The notes: generated by a model not told the origin, from the sequence alone. 64,000 bases of DNA from Chryseobacterium shigense (GCF_900156575.1 NZ_FTNY01000004.1:682001-746000); one strand, 5' to 3'. Numbered from the stretch's first letter, positions 8,801 to 17,272 are shown. A program made the numbers and translations.

Positions 8801-10902
8801 TTGAGCTTTCTTAATTCTTCTTTAATATGATTTAGAGATTGTGTGAAACCATACTTATCTTTTTTCGTAGCCTTTGCGTATACGGAATTGGCTTCCACCT
8901 TAGGAAGTTCAAATTTTGATACTACAGAAGGATCGTAGAATCCAAATCCATTTTCCGGGGAAATTACTTTTTGGTCATCAGAAGGATTAAGCTGATCCAA
9001 AAGACTTTGTTCCCTTTCTGATACTTTCGGCTTTTCTGAAAACTGTTGGGTCCAGTTTCCGATCTGAGCAGAGACTCTCTTGTCTTTTTGAAGCTGAAGC
9101 ATAATATCCAGAGAAGCGGTTCGCTGCTCGATATCTCCTTTTACCATTAATTCTTCAACTAATGGACTCACTACTCCATCTTCCTGCTCTACGACCAATT
9201 CTATCAGTTTCTTGCGAAGTGTGCCGCCTTTTCTTTTAAACATATCAAAGAAAATCATCAGTTCCTCTTTGTTTAAAGGATTTTGCTGAAGCACATTGAT
9301 CCCTGAGGCGACCAAAGATTCTCCTCTGTCTTTTATGATTTTAAATGCAAATTCTTTCTGGAACGGCGTTACTGCCTGTTTTTTCTTTCCAAAATTGTAA
9401 GAGTAGGAATAACAGTAGAAATCTCCCAAAATGCCTCTTGACAGCTGTTCACGCAATGAAAGGTCAAACTGATCAAAATAAGAAAGAACCAAATCCAGCT
9501 TTTCTTTATCTTCACCCACCAAATAAAACATCGACGCGTATAAATTGCTTTTACTGAACGTTGCATTCAGCCAGGAGAATATCTTCCCTTCAAATTTCTT
9601 ATCCTTTATATCAATTTTTTGAGTAAGCTCGTGCAGTTTTTCAAAGAAATCAGGATAATCTGTATTGTTGATATAGAATTTTGAAGCTGCATTAGCATTT
9701 AATAACGTTGATAAAGGTTCGCCCGCAAAAGCCAAAACCTGCAGATCACCTTCCAATACTGCTTTGTAATATAACGGCATTTGAATATACGGATCCTGGG
9801 TTTCTCCGGCAAATTTTATAGCGAGGCATTTCTTTTCCACACTGCCATGGTCATACAATTGATGCAGATATGGAACCGCTTTTTCCACATCCCATACAGA
9901 CTGTACCCAAAGCGCCATATAGACTTCATTGCTGTTCTTGCTTTTTATGGCATCCGGAATCATTTCAGGATTGTTGAAATAGGTATGAGCGAGTGAAACA
10001 ATATTTTTCACCACCGATTCTTTTTCTGCATCCCAGCCCAGACCTGTCCACGTATCTATGGAACGGACAACCGATGAAAAACGGGTGAGTTTATGTTCTA
10101 CAATCACATTCGTCATATATTCCAGTGCACCGATGCTGGTTTCATCCAGAGCTTCCAATACTGTTTGTCTTAAACCTTCCTGTCGCTGAGCTGCCAAAAG
10201 GAGTTTTTCCACGAGTTCCCAACAATGTTTCTGTTCGCTATTAAGTAATGCTTTGATGATATTCCGCGATACCTTTCCTTCAGGATGTTTATTGAAAATA
10301 ATGTCTTCAATCAGTTGATAAATGGCTGTATTTCCTGTGTCAATGGCTGCGGACCAGATATAGAACTGGTTTAAACTGTTTGATATGGCGCTGTCATAGA
10401 TGATCTGCTCTTCCAGCGTCAGGTCATAAAACTGTTCTCCCCCATTGATGTAAGAATAGCTACTTGGCAGCTGCAACAGGCCTCCAATTAAATTAATCTG
10501 GTTGAGAAGGATATAATTTTCATTGTGGGGAGCACGGAAAGAACGTCTGTAGTAGCCTGTCTGATACATTTTCTGGGGTATTCTGGTCAAGGCGTGCTTT
10601 ACCAGATCTGCATGATGTCCAAAGAAATAAACCAAAAGTTGATCATAGTCTTTATCCTCCCACATATTGGGTTTGACATATTTTTTGATTTTTTCCATAC
10701 GTTCGGAGCCTAGGCTTAAATCTTCAAAATAGTTGGTTTTACCCACTATTAATAATCCCAGTTCCGCTACCTCTTTCTTAAGTTGAGATTTTGAAAAAAC
10801 TTGGGATAATAAACCTTTTTCTGTTTGCTCTTTTAAATCTTTCCTTAAATTCCGATAATGGTTGACGGTCTTTTTCGATTCTAATTTTTCTATAATTTCC
10901 AT
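5857..10902 (-). CDS. Giant DUF4132 domain protein, 1681 aa
   Basis: Residues 1-1250 are largely alpha-helical and look like irregular HEAT-type repeats (e.g. the stretch near 200-330), with no signal peptide or membrane helix, so the protein is probably cytoplasmic. About 1267-1456 matches DUF4132 (MolR-like): TWAMETKQIQTIL, then a GNYRKIMREQWTRSRKGLE helix, EHPVIVKHLEKLVF, and AHCVDLHQ. The last ~120 residues form another conserved block with AHVGGVDPEASHSSIEMR, YSVHLGS and LFLPFADDDP. The function is unknown; a molybdate-regulation link for MolR is historical and weak. The 144-aa gene 25 bp upstream is on the same strand, so both are likely made together. Relatives of this family are often found near MoxR/VWA genes (recalled, not checked); none is visible here. 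Confidence 0.85.
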   Translation of the reverse strand: MEIIEKLESKKTVNHYRNLRKDLKEQTEKGLLSQVFSKSQLKKEVAELGLLIVGKTNYFEDLSLGSERMEKIKKYVKPNMWEDKDYDQLLVYFFGHHADLVKHALTRIPQKMYQTGYYRRSFRAPHNENYILLNQINLIGGLLQLPSSYSYINGGEQFYDLTLEEQIIYDSAISNSLNQFYIWSAAIDTGNTAIYQLIEDIIFNKHPEGKVSRNIIKALLNSEQKHCWELVEKLLLAAQRQEGLRQTVLEALDETSIGALEYMTNVIVEHKLTRFSSVVRSIDTWTGLGWDAEKESVVKNIVSLAHTYFNNPEMIPDAIKSKNSNEVYMALWVQSVWDVEKAVPYLHQLYDHGSVEKKCLAIKFAGETQDPYIQMPLYYKAVLEGDLQVLAFAGEPLSTLLNANAASKFYINNTDYPDFFEKLHELTQKIDIKDKKFEGKIFSWLNATFSKSNLYASMFYLVGEDKEKLDLVLSYFDQFDLSLREQLSRGILGDFYCYSYSYNFGKKKQAVTPFQKEFAFKIIKDRGESLVASGINVLQQNPLNKEELMIFFDMFKRKGGTLRKKLIELVVEQEDGVVSPLVEELMVKGDIEQRTASLDIMLQLQKDKRVSAQIGNWTQQFSEKPKVSEREQSLLDQLNPSDDQKVISPENGFGFYDPSVVSKFELPKVEANSVYAKATKKDKYGFTQSLNHIKEELRKLNDLFLKNKDYEYEADDWNGAKITLLMGNSFRHIRNNTENFTSEQIAENYPLHEIWAQWYKDSGLQPRDLFLLTFAETCDRKKFRDFLDNYVFYHKGIIPNPLKSDYYWDNPVKRILEILQYKFVFEEKTDFLIDACSTLFAHLPDDVINYKTKEREYYYGGGTGWQQTGFFNVFLQAVPFKDLTDEQYVKQWNLYRWMQYNGLEENKKYSVPNFYLFCKAYELNIITKDEFYEGIFTADSVIRDLTRAKTHTIYHHQERYTDTFPFLKPIIEEIQNKFLDVELIRGDANTAVSQFVQEFQTIYGTNRLVQLLKGLGKSTLYANYIYSYGNESMTKQKLFSYLIKNSHPLESDTQESFNELMKKEKISELRLIQAAVYAPQWQKLISTYLGWKGLDSAIWWMHAHTKTSTYQAQNSELESEVAKYSSVDVQEFQDGAVDKEWFIKAYKELGKARWEMLYESAKYISDGNGHRRARLYSDTLTGDLKIKEVTAKVKDKRDQDYLRVYGLVPLSKANPEKDVLSRYEYIQQFKKESKEFGSMKQASEALAIRVALENLARNAGYPDPIRLTWAMETKQIQTILSKETQVTIDGVTVGLIIETDGKAEIVVFRDDKQLKSIPPKIKKDKAIAELGNYRKIMREQWTRSRKGLEEAMIRGDEFLFTEIKNLFEHPVIVKHLEKLVFISSDNKIGFYHEGNLVDAHGEIHEVTPTGTLRIAHCVDLHQHSVWSDYQHYSFTEKLIQPFKQIFRELYVPTPDELKEKSVSRRYAGHQVQPKQTLALLKTRGWKVDYEEGLQKVYHKEGFQVKMYAAANWFSPAEVEHPTLETIEFHSLKDYKNIPFEDINPRLFSEVMRDIDLVVSVAHVGGVDPEASHSSIEMRVVLMKETARLFKLDNVIIEGSHVLVKGKMAEYSVHLGSAVVHQVPGKYLSIVPVHSQHRGRLFLPFADDDPKSAEVLSKVLLLAKDHEIQDPTILSQIKREFV

Positions 10903-10927
10903 GTATTTTGAGATTCAGTGTTTTTAA

Positions 10928-11362
10928 TTACCAATAACTTCCTGCAAGAAAGGTAAGCCGGATGAAAGTAAATGTATGCTCCAAGCTCAGGTCTATCGTT
11001 TCGGAAAGGTTTTCCAGCTGCTCGTCATTATAAAAAATGGCAAACATTCCGTCTTCGAAAGCCTGTACAGCATTTTCCTGTGCCTTCTGAAGATTGGCTT
11101 TCTTTTCGTTGTAAATACTTCCGAAGCCTGCTTTACCCGTGTCCGTCAGAATATTCAGATAATTTTCCGAAGGCATTTTCGCATAATCTGTATCTTCCAA
11201 TTCAAATGATTGCACATTGAATACTTCCACCTGCTGCTGAACAATTAATTTTAATAAATGTTCTAATGAGATTTTGAGATCATTGGAGGCAATATCCAGT
11301 TTCTGCTCCGAAAGAATGGGATGCTTCCTGCCTAACTGCTTTACGGTAACCTTTATTTCCAT
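10928..11362 (-). CDS. Unknown 144-aa partner of the DUF4132 protein
   Basis: The frame opens at 11434, but the start MEIKVTVKQLGRKHPILSEQ at 11362 is the most natural one, since the preceding residues are poor in coding character. The product is soluble and begins with a beta-strand rich section (MEIKVTVKQL...), then a helical region with LKISLEHLLKLIVQQQ, and an acidic end with a FYNDEQLENLSETIDL stretch. I do not recognise the family. It sits 25 bp upstream of the DUF4132 gene on the same strand, which suggests a two-protein unit. No clear promoter was found upstream. Confidence 0.65.
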   Translation of the reverse strand: MEIKVTVKQLGRKHPILSEQKLDIASNDLKISLEHLLKLIVQQQVEVFNVQSFELEDTDYAKMPSENYLNILTDTGKAGFGSIYNEKKANLQKAQENAVQAFEDGMFAIFYNDEQLENLSETIDLSLEHTFTFIRLTFLAGSYW

Positions 11363-11707
11363 ATGTGAAGTTGATATCAATAAATATAGGGAAATTTCAT
11401 GAGCAAGATCAATACAACCTCCGGAAAAGGCCATTAATTAAGAGAAAATTAAGATAATTGTATTTTTTAAAATGACCCAATCAATTAATCTATGATCAAT
11501 GGAAGTTCAATTTGGTATTTTATAATCTGATTTATCCGTAAAGATTTACCTAATTGTTAAAAGATTTTTATACCCATCATTTTTATTTACAAAAATCTAC
11601 CATTAAGTAGCATCAGGGCTAAATAAAAAAAAGAAATTATAAAATAAAACAGCGTATTGTAAAATTTTTAGTGATTAAAATTCGATTCAAGAGAGGGAAT
11701 AAAATAA
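11363..11707. other. AT-rich gap with no supported gene
   Basis: About 345 bp between the DUF4132 partner and the terminator of the RCC1 gene. The sequence is strongly AT-rich. No ORF with a credible start, no clean -33/-7 promoter and no tRNA are visible. It should hold the promoter of the DUF4132 pair, but I cannot place it. Confidence 0.4.
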
Positions 11708-11738
11708 AAAAGTACACTTTAAAAAGTGTACTTTTTTT
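11708..11738 (-). terminator. Hairpin terminator after the RCC1 gene
   Basis: A 13-bp stem AAAAGTACACTTT/AAAGTGTACTTTT with a 2-nt loop (11708-11735). It lies about 65 bp downstream of the RCC1 stop on the minus strand. The same 28 bases occur again at 14612-14639 after tRNA-His. Confidence 0.75.
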
Positions 11739-11802
11739 TGAATCATAGTCAAAAACCAGATCGTATGAATCAGCAATTCAATGATTTAATTTTTGATATC
11801 TT

Positions 11803-14040
11803 TTATTTTTTAATGACTTTCACTGTCTTAGTCTCATCATTTGAATTGACTTTAATCAAATAAACGCCTGATGCTAAGCCGGAAAAATCTAATGTCCCTT
11901 CATTAGCATTGATTGTTTTACTCAGCACTTCCTGCCCTAATAGGTTATAAACCGATACTAAAGATATCTTCTGATCAAGCGAAATAATAAGCTTGTCATT
12001 CACCGGGTTCGGATATGCTTTTAGAGAATTCTTTGACATGGTAAAGTCATCAACCCCTAAGGTTGGACAGGCAAGTGCTGTTGGAACATTTTTATCAACA
12101 GTAGAACCATCACCTAATTGACCATAAAGGTTTAACCCCCATGTGCTGACAGTACCATCGGTTTTTAAGGCAAAAGTATGTGATATTCCAGCAGTAATAG
12201 CTTTCCAGTTCGTAAGATTGCCTATTTGTACAGGAACACTACTGTTGGTAGTCGATCCGTTTCCTAATTGACCATATTGATTTCTTCCCCAGGTCCAAAG
12301 TGTTCCGTTGGATTTTATGGCAAGGGTATGATTTCCTCCTGAAGCAAGGGTCTGCCAGTTAGCGGCTGTTCCTATTTGTGTTGGAATATTTTTATTAGCC
12401 GTTGTTCCATCTCCCAATTGTCCATTCGCATTATATCCCCAGGCCCAAAGGGTTCCGTCTGTTTTCAGTGCCGTGACATGAAGGGCTCCAACGCCAAGAC
12501 TTTGCCAGTTGCTGGCGGTTCCAACCTGAGTAGGGATCAGCCTGTTGGTATTGGTAGCATCTCCGATCGTTCCATATGTATTGCTACCCCAGGCCCAAAG
12601 GGTTCCGTCTGTTTTTAGTGCAATGGTAAAATCCTGTCCGCATTGAACAGCTAACCAATTAGTAGCAGTTCCTATTTGAACCGGCACTAAACTGGTAGTC
12701 GTGTTACCAGTACCTAGCTGACCATAAGGATTGAGTCCCCAAGCCCATAGTGTTCCGTTATTTTTTATCGCTACCGTATGATACATTCCAGTATCAAAAG
12801 TTTTCCAGTCGGTACCCGTCCCCACTTGTACCGGGATATGTTGCTCTGTATTTGTCCCATTACCTAATTGACCTGAATTGGCTCCCCAGGCCCAAAGCGT
12901 TCCATCTGTTTTCTGAGCAATGGTATGGTTGCTTCCACCAGCAATTTCTTTCCAGTTATTACCGGTTCCTATTTGTTTTGGAGTTGATCTATTAGTGGTT
13001 GTACCATTTCCTAATTGTCCTGAAGTATTAACCCCCCAGGCCCATAATGTTCCGTCTGTTTTTATAGCTACACTATGTAAACTTCCTGCATTCACTTTTT
13101 GAAAACAACCTGGCAGACCAGCGCTTGGCGACATTTTCACTAAACCTAGCTGTAATGTTCCCAGCCAGATCGTCCCTGAAGATTGTGTACGAACGGCACT
13201 GAAATAGTCATCTGGCAAACCAAGATTTGTATTATTTCTCGTGTACGTGGTGCAATCCGTAAAGTTTTGCAAGCCTGATCCATTAAATCCAATCCACACT
13301 TTGGTGTTACTGTCAACATCCACGGCGTTAGGATTATATCCTGCAAGACAAGAAGTGCTTTGATAGATAAACGCAAGGTTAGTTCCGCTCGTTGTTACTG
13401 TAACTAAACTGTCAGAACCTTGAAGATAGATCGTATTGTTGGCTATTCTCAATATTTTTTGAGTTCCCTGCGCTATAAAATTATAATCAGTTCCATTAAA
13501 TTTATACAATACACCGCCATTGGTAACCCAAACTCCATTATTAGTATCTGTTGCTACAGAATTCAGATTTATTACAGAGGTATAATTAGACCATGTTGTA
13601 CCATTGAATTTTGTAAGCCCCAAGTCTGTTGCAATCCAAAGGTTATTTTGTCCGTCCACAGCGATATCATTGATTTCATTAGTCGGCAAACCTGAATTGG
13701 AAGTTGTATAATTAGTCCATGTCGTTCCATTATACATAATAATTCCATTAAGTTGAGAGGCAATCCATTTTCTGCCCAAGCCGTCAATCTGAATTTTTAT
13801 AATTGAATTGGATGCAATACCGGAATTGGTTGTATTGTAATTGGTAAAAGTCGTTCCGTTAAAAGTTGAAACTCCATTATAAGTGGCAAGCCATAACAAT
13901 CCATTGGCATCAGTTTTAATATCAGCAACATAATTGCTCCCTATTTCTGAATTCGAAGTATTGTAGGTTGTGTAACTATACGTTTGTGCCAATGCAGACA
14001 TTGAGCTGAGGATTAAGAATAAAAAGTAGAGTTTTTTCAT
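11803..14040 (-). CDS. T9SS-sorted double beta-propeller protein (ligand-propeller plus RCC1)
   Basis: Using the ATG at 14040 the product has 745 residues and starts with a Sec signal (MKKLYFLFLILSSMSALAQ). Residues about 25-310 hold six two-component-regulator-type propeller repeats (WLATYNGVSTFNG, WIASQ, WIATDLGLTKFNG, WVTNGG, WIGFNGSG, WLGTLQLG). Residues about 315-665 hold seven RCC1-type repeats built on WAWGxNxxGQLGNGT, enough to close a seven-bladed propeller. The last ~70 residues are a T9SS sorting tail (AYPNPVNDKLIIS, YNLLGQEV, SGVYLIKV, VKVIKK). It is therefore exported by the Sec system, then by type IX secretion, and likely displayed on the surface. The role is unknown; propellers suggest binding of protein or glycan. 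Confidence 0.9.
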   Translation of the reverse strand: MKKLYFLFLILSSMSALAQTYSYTTYNTSNSEIGSNYVADIKTDANGLLWLATYNGVSTFNGTTFTNYNTTNSGIASNSIIKIQIDGLGRKWIASQLNGIIMYNGTTWTNYTTSNSGLPTNEINDIAVDGQNNLWIATDLGLTKFNGTTWSNYTSVINLNSVATDTNNGVWVTNGGVLYKFNGTDYNFIAQGTQKILRIANNTIYLQGSDSLVTVTTSGTNLAFIYQSTSCLAGYNPNAVDVDSNTKVWIGFNGSGLQNFTDCTTYTRNNTNLGLPDDYFSAVRTQSSGTIWLGTLQLGLVKMSPSAGLPGCFQKVNAGSLHSVAIKTDGTLWAWGVNTSGQLGNGTTTNRSTPKQIGTGNNWKEIAGGSNHTIAQKTDGTLWAWGANSGQLGNGTNTEQHIPVQVGTGTDWKTFDTGMYHTVAIKNNGTLWAWGLNPYGQLGTGNTTTSLVPVQIGTATNWLAVQCGQDFTIALKTDGTLWAWGSNTYGTIGDATNTNRLIPTQVGTASNWQSLGVGALHVTALKTDGTLWAWGYNANGQLGDGTTANKNIPTQIGTAANWQTLASGGNHTLAIKSNGTLWTWGRNQYGQLGNGSTTNSSVPVQIGNLTNWKAITAGISHTFALKTDGTVSTWGLNLYGQLGDGSTVDKNVPTALACPTLGVDDFTMSKNSLKAYPNPVNDKLIISLDQKISLVSVYNLLGQEVLSKTINANEGTLDFSGLASGVYLIKVNSNDETKTVKVIKK

Positions 14041-14504
14041 GGTTTTTAATAAAATAAATCTCTTCATGTTAGTTTTATAATGTTTCCCTACTCATTTAGC
14101 TTTTCGGTTCCGCTTCGTTTGAATGGTTTCTGAACTCCATATGAAAACTTTCAAAATCAAATTCATGTATGGAAAAGCGAGCTCTGATTTTAAAAGTACT
14201 GGGTTGATTAAACAATACTGCGCCATTACCGGTAGAAGATTCAAAATTTCTCCAGTATGAGTAAAGATCATCTCTCGTTACGAAAAACAATCTAATAAAG
14301 TGTATTGATTACACCACTTGATTTGTAAAGAAATTTTGATGATTTGCTTTGGTTCTAGGTTTCCGGAATCAATCAGTATCGATGAATTAACAGAATAAAT
14401 TCATGGTAATTTTTCTCATTTTCATGGTTTAATTGTTTTTAATTTGAGGTTATAGTTTTTGCCGCAACATATATCATCATGAAGATTTTTTATGTTGTGA
14501 ACTG
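14041..14504. other. Long leader region upstream of the RCC1 gene
   Basis: About 460 bp separate the RCC1 start from the nearest full promoter match at 14505-14534. The interval carries a 64-codon minus frame (14096-14290) without recognisable features and a 12-codon frame starting at 14425 (MKMRKITMNLFC). The sequence around 14420-14440 (TTCATGGTTTAATTGTTTTTAA) resembles that around the RCC1 start (TTCATGGTTTTTAAT), which hints at an old duplication or a lost gene. No hairpin of note was seen. Confidence 0.35.
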
Positions 14505-14534
14505 CAAAAATATACTTTTCTTATGGAGTATCAA
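14505..14534 (-). promoter_or_regulatory. Promoter upstream of the RCC1 leader
   Basis: On the minus strand: TTG (14532-14534), a 19-bp spacer and TATTTTTG (14505-14512). The nearest annotated start (RCC1, 14040) is 465 bp away. Confidence 0.55.
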
Positions 14535-14611
14535 ACAGTCAATGAGAATTTAAACACCAAATAGTGTTTATTAATTAAGCTTTTGGCATTGATGAATGCT
14601 ATAGAAATAAA

Positions 14612-14639
14612 AAAAGTACACTTTAAAAAGTGTACTTTT
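14612..14639 (-). terminator. Hairpin terminator after tRNA-His
   Basis: A 13-bp stem AAAAGTACACTTT/AAAGTGTACTTTT with a 2-nt loop directly 3' of tRNA-His (ends at 14644), followed on the minus strand by T residues. It is identical over 28 bases to the hairpin at 11708-11735. Confidence 0.75.
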
Positions 14640-14643
14640 CTTG

Positions 14644-14718
<75 letters not shown>

Positions 14719-14730
14719 GTTTTGTGAGTG

Positions 14731-14760
14731 CAAATATAGGGAAGATTTTTTAATTACCAA
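14731..14760 (-). promoter_or_regulatory. Promoter of tRNA-His
   Basis: On the minus strand: TTG (14758-14760), a 19-bp spacer and TATATTTG (14731-14738), about 13 bp before the tRNA 5' end. The -33 element overlaps the last codons of bshB1. Confidence 0.7.
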
Positions 14761-15473
14761 ACAATTCCATCAAAATTTTTCATCGCAATGAGCTTCTCAG
14801 ACGTAAATCCCTCAGCATAAGTCACTCCCGATAATCTTCCTAAATCCTGAGCGCGATAGGTTAAGCTTTCTAAAAAGTCCTTCGTTGCAATCGGAGTCAC
14901 CGGTTCATTGGATGTTGGATCATAAAACTGTGTTTTGAATGCCATGCACGCAGAGATTTTCTTATCCAGATGCTCAGATATGTCAATCACAAACTCAGGT
15001 TTGATGTCTTTCCACTGAATGTAATGAAAAATCTGCTTGGGTCTCCAGACTTCCTGACTCTCACCATCTACTGTCGTTTCAATTTTTCTCAGTCCCGATA
15101 AGAAGCACGCATCCGACACTAATTTCGCTCCTTTTGCATGATCCGGATGTCGATCATCAATCGCATTAGCTAAGACAATTTCCGGGCGGTATTTACGGAT
15201 CATTTTTACGATCTCCATCTGATATTCTTCAGAATTCACCAGAAATCCATCTTTCATACCGAGGTTTTCTCTGGCAGAAACCCCAAGGATCTTCGCAGAT
15301 TCAGCGGCCTCCACTCTTCTTGTCTCATCAGTCCCTCTGGTTCCCAGCTCTCCTTTGGTCAGGTCAACAATGGCACATATTTTACCTTCCGAAATCATTT
15401 TGGCTATTGTCCCGCCACATCCCAGCTCTACATCATCAGGATGTGCTCCAAAAGCAAGTATATCTGTTTTCAT
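14754..15473 (-). CDS. bshB1: Bacillithiol biosynthesis deacetylase BshB1
   Basis: A 239-residue zinc-dependent deacetylase of the LmbE/PIG-L family. The motif AHPDD lies at residues 10-14, followed by ELGCGGTIAKM, TKGELGTRGT, NLGMKDGF and the second metal motif DRHPDHAKGA. The C-terminal QDLGRLSGVTYAEGF is typical of BshB1. The enzyme removes acetyl from GlcNAc-malate in bacillithiol synthesis, the low-molecular-weight thiol of Bacteroidota and Firmicutes. It has a full promoter at 15564-15595 and a leader of roughly 90 nt. Confidence 0.95.
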   Translation of the reverse strand: MKTDILAFGAHPDDVELGCGGTIAKMISEGKICAIVDLTKGELGTRGTDETRRVEAAESAKILGVSARENLGMKDGFLVNSEEYQMEIVKMIRKYRPEIVLANAIDDRHPDHAKGAKLVSDACFLSGLRKIETTVDGESQEVWRPKQIFHYIQWKDIKPEFVIDISEHLDKKISACMAFKTQFYDPTSNEPVTPIATKDFLESLTYRAQDLGRLSGVTYAEGFTSEKLIAMKNFDGIVW

Positions 15474-15563
15474 TAATTCTTCTTATTTTTTAATTGGTCT
15501 GATGGAACGCCCAATAAATTTCCTCATCTTTTCGAGTTTTTAATCCAGGGCGTTTCCTATTTT

Positions 15564-15595
15564 CAAAGATATGACTTAAAATAAAAACTTCCCAA
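15564..15595 (-). promoter_or_regulatory. Promoter of bshB1
   Basis: On the minus strand: TTG (15593-15595), a 21-bp spacer and TATCTTTG (15564-15571). The -33 element lies inside the terminator hairpin of the upstream TPR gene. Confidence 0.6.
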
Positions 15596-15616
15596 ACATT
15601 GAGAATGGGAAGTTTT
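15584..15616 (-). terminator. Intrinsic terminator after the TPR gene
   Basis: An 11-bp stem AAAACTTCCCA/TGGGAAGTTTT (15584-15594 and 15606-15616) with an 11-nt loop. T residues follow on the minus strand, 24 bp after the stop of the TPR gene. Confidence 0.8.
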
Positions 15617-15640
15617 AATATCTATAATTTAAATTTTAAA

Positions 15641-17272
15641 TTACTTATTGATTTCTGCATTTAATTTTACAGCATCCTGGTAAGTAGGATCAAGCTGTAA
15701 TGATTTAGCAACATAATCCTTAGCTTTTGCCTTATCAGAATCTTTGTTCATATACGCCACCGCGAAGTAAGCATATGCTAAAGTCTGTTTGTTAGCTTCT
15801 AAATCGGCAGGTTTTACGGTAGTGATGAATTTCTCGTAGGCTAATTTCGCAGCATCATTATTTCCCGCCTGTTGGTAAGAATACCCCTGGCTGTAATAAG
15901 CTGGTGCCCAATCCGGAAGAAGTGCACTCATTTTCTGCCATGTAAGTACCGCTCCATTCCAGTTTTTAGCATCCTGGTAAGCTGTTGCCAATTTGAATAG
16001 AGAATCTGAATCCTCTTTATTAGCCGCTACTTTTTTCTTCAATGCTTCAATTTCAGGAGTCGTTGGTCCTTTTTCTGCTTCAGCCTGAGAAGCACCACCG
16101 CCTGCGATATTCGCAAGTTCGATATCCCACTTCATGGTTTCATCTTTCGCAGCTTTAGCAATTGCAATCTTTTGCTGAGCCTCAGTCATCAGAGCTGATT
16201 TTTTAGCAGCATCCGTTTCTGTTTTCGCCAATCCCGCTGCGATAAGTCCCTGAAGTCCCTGATCTGCTGGCTGTATTCTTGTTTTTTCAGCCTGAGATAC
16301 GAAAGTATCCATATTCTGTTTTGCATCAGTATAATTTCCGTCAGCGTAAGATTGGTAAGCTCTTAATTTAAATTTGATTGGATCATCAATTTTATCAAAG
16401 ATTTTATCCAATACAATTTTAGAGTTCGCATAATCTTCGTTGGTGAAGTATAATTTTGAAATTTCTAATTGTGTATATGGATCCTCATCAGCATATTTGG
16501 TATAGTTGATAAGATCTTGTGTTGCTTTAGCATTGTCCTGATATCTGATATTATAAGAAGCCATTGCTTTATAAGCAGGAGCATACGTTGCATCTACTGC
16601 AATCGCCTTATCTAAACTTTCTTTTGCATTCTTCCACAATTGAGCCGCCATCCAAAGGGTACCCATTCTGGTATAAACAGATGCTTTATTTTTAGCTAAA
16701 GGCAACGCTTTGTCGTAAGCAGACATAGCTTCACCCGGAACTCTCTTGATTCTGTAAGCATCTCCAAGAGTATAATAGTAATGCGCAGGAACTCCTTTTT
16801 TCTCAGCTTTTTCAATAGCTTTAGTAAGGAACTGAATAGCTACATCAGGTGCATTGTTTTTCTCAAATAAAGTTAAAGCTTCTGCTGCTCTGAATAATAC
16901 TTCAGCATCCTTTTCTTTTGAATCCGCTACAATTTTCTGAATTTCAGCAATTGCGCTTTTATCACCTTTACCTAGTTTTACAGTAGCCAATCCGATTTTG
17001 TTAAGGTAACTTTTGCTGTCAGCAGCTAAACCTTTATTAAAGCTTTCTACCGCTTTAGCATAATCCGGTTCACCCTGCTTCAGGTAAGTATTTCCTAAAT
17101 AGAAGTAATTTTCTGCTGTAGGTGCTTTAGTAACCATTTCCGTAAAATTGATTTTTGCCTGTGCATACTTATCACTGTCAATACTGTTAATACCATCCTG
17201 CAACGTTTGTGCAGAGGCTAGACCGGCAAAAAATACCACGGCTGCTCCAAAAGCAATTTTCTTTACATTCAT
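15641..17272 (-). CDS. Exported tetratricopeptide repeat protein
   Basis: From the ATG at 17272 the product has 543 residues and starts with a Sec signal (MNVKKIAFGAAVVFFAGLASAQ); longer starts at 17281 or 17290 add only a few residues. The mature part is a run of TPR-type helices, e.g. NYFYLGNTYLKQGEPDYAKA, AHYYYTLGDAYRI, and PAYYSQGYSYQQAGNNDAA near the C-terminus. A low-complexity Ala/Lys/Asp region separates two TPR blocks around residue 370-400. Such proteins act as periplasmic scaffolds. It lies downstream of the PstS-like and TonB genes on the same strand, but with 109 bp and a palindrome in between. Confidence 0.88.
   Translation of the reverse strand: MNVKKIAFGAAVVFFAGLASAQTLQDGINSIDSDKYAQAKINFTEMVTKAPTAENYFYLGNTYLKQGEPDYAKAVESFNKGLAADSKSYLNKIGLATVKLGKGDKSAIAEIQKIVADSKEKDAEVLFRAAEALTLFEKNNAPDVAIQFLTKAIEKAEKKGVPAHYYYTLGDAYRIKRVPGEAMSAYDKALPLAKNKASVYTRMGTLWMAAQLWKNAKESLDKAIAVDATYAPAYKAMASYNIRYQDNAKATQDLINYTKYADEDPYTQLEISKLYFTNEDYANSKIVLDKIFDKIDDPIKFKLRAYQSYADGNYTDAKQNMDTFVSQAEKTRIQPADQGLQGLIAAGLAKTETDAAKKSALMTEAQQKIAIAKAAKDETMKWDIELANIAGGGASQAEAEKGPTTPEIEALKKKVAANKEDSDSLFKLATAYQDAKNWNGAVLTWQKMSALLPDWAPAYYSQGYSYQQAGNNDAAKLAYEKFITTVKPADLEANKQTLAYAYFAVAYMNKDSDKAKAKDYVAKSLQLDPTYQDAVKLNAEINK

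Noticed and set aside
14096..14290. 64-codon minus frame (MFFVTRDDLYSYWRNF...) as a gene
   Set aside because: There is no homology-like motif and no close promoter. The frame lies in the RCC1 leader; kept only as part of the leader description.
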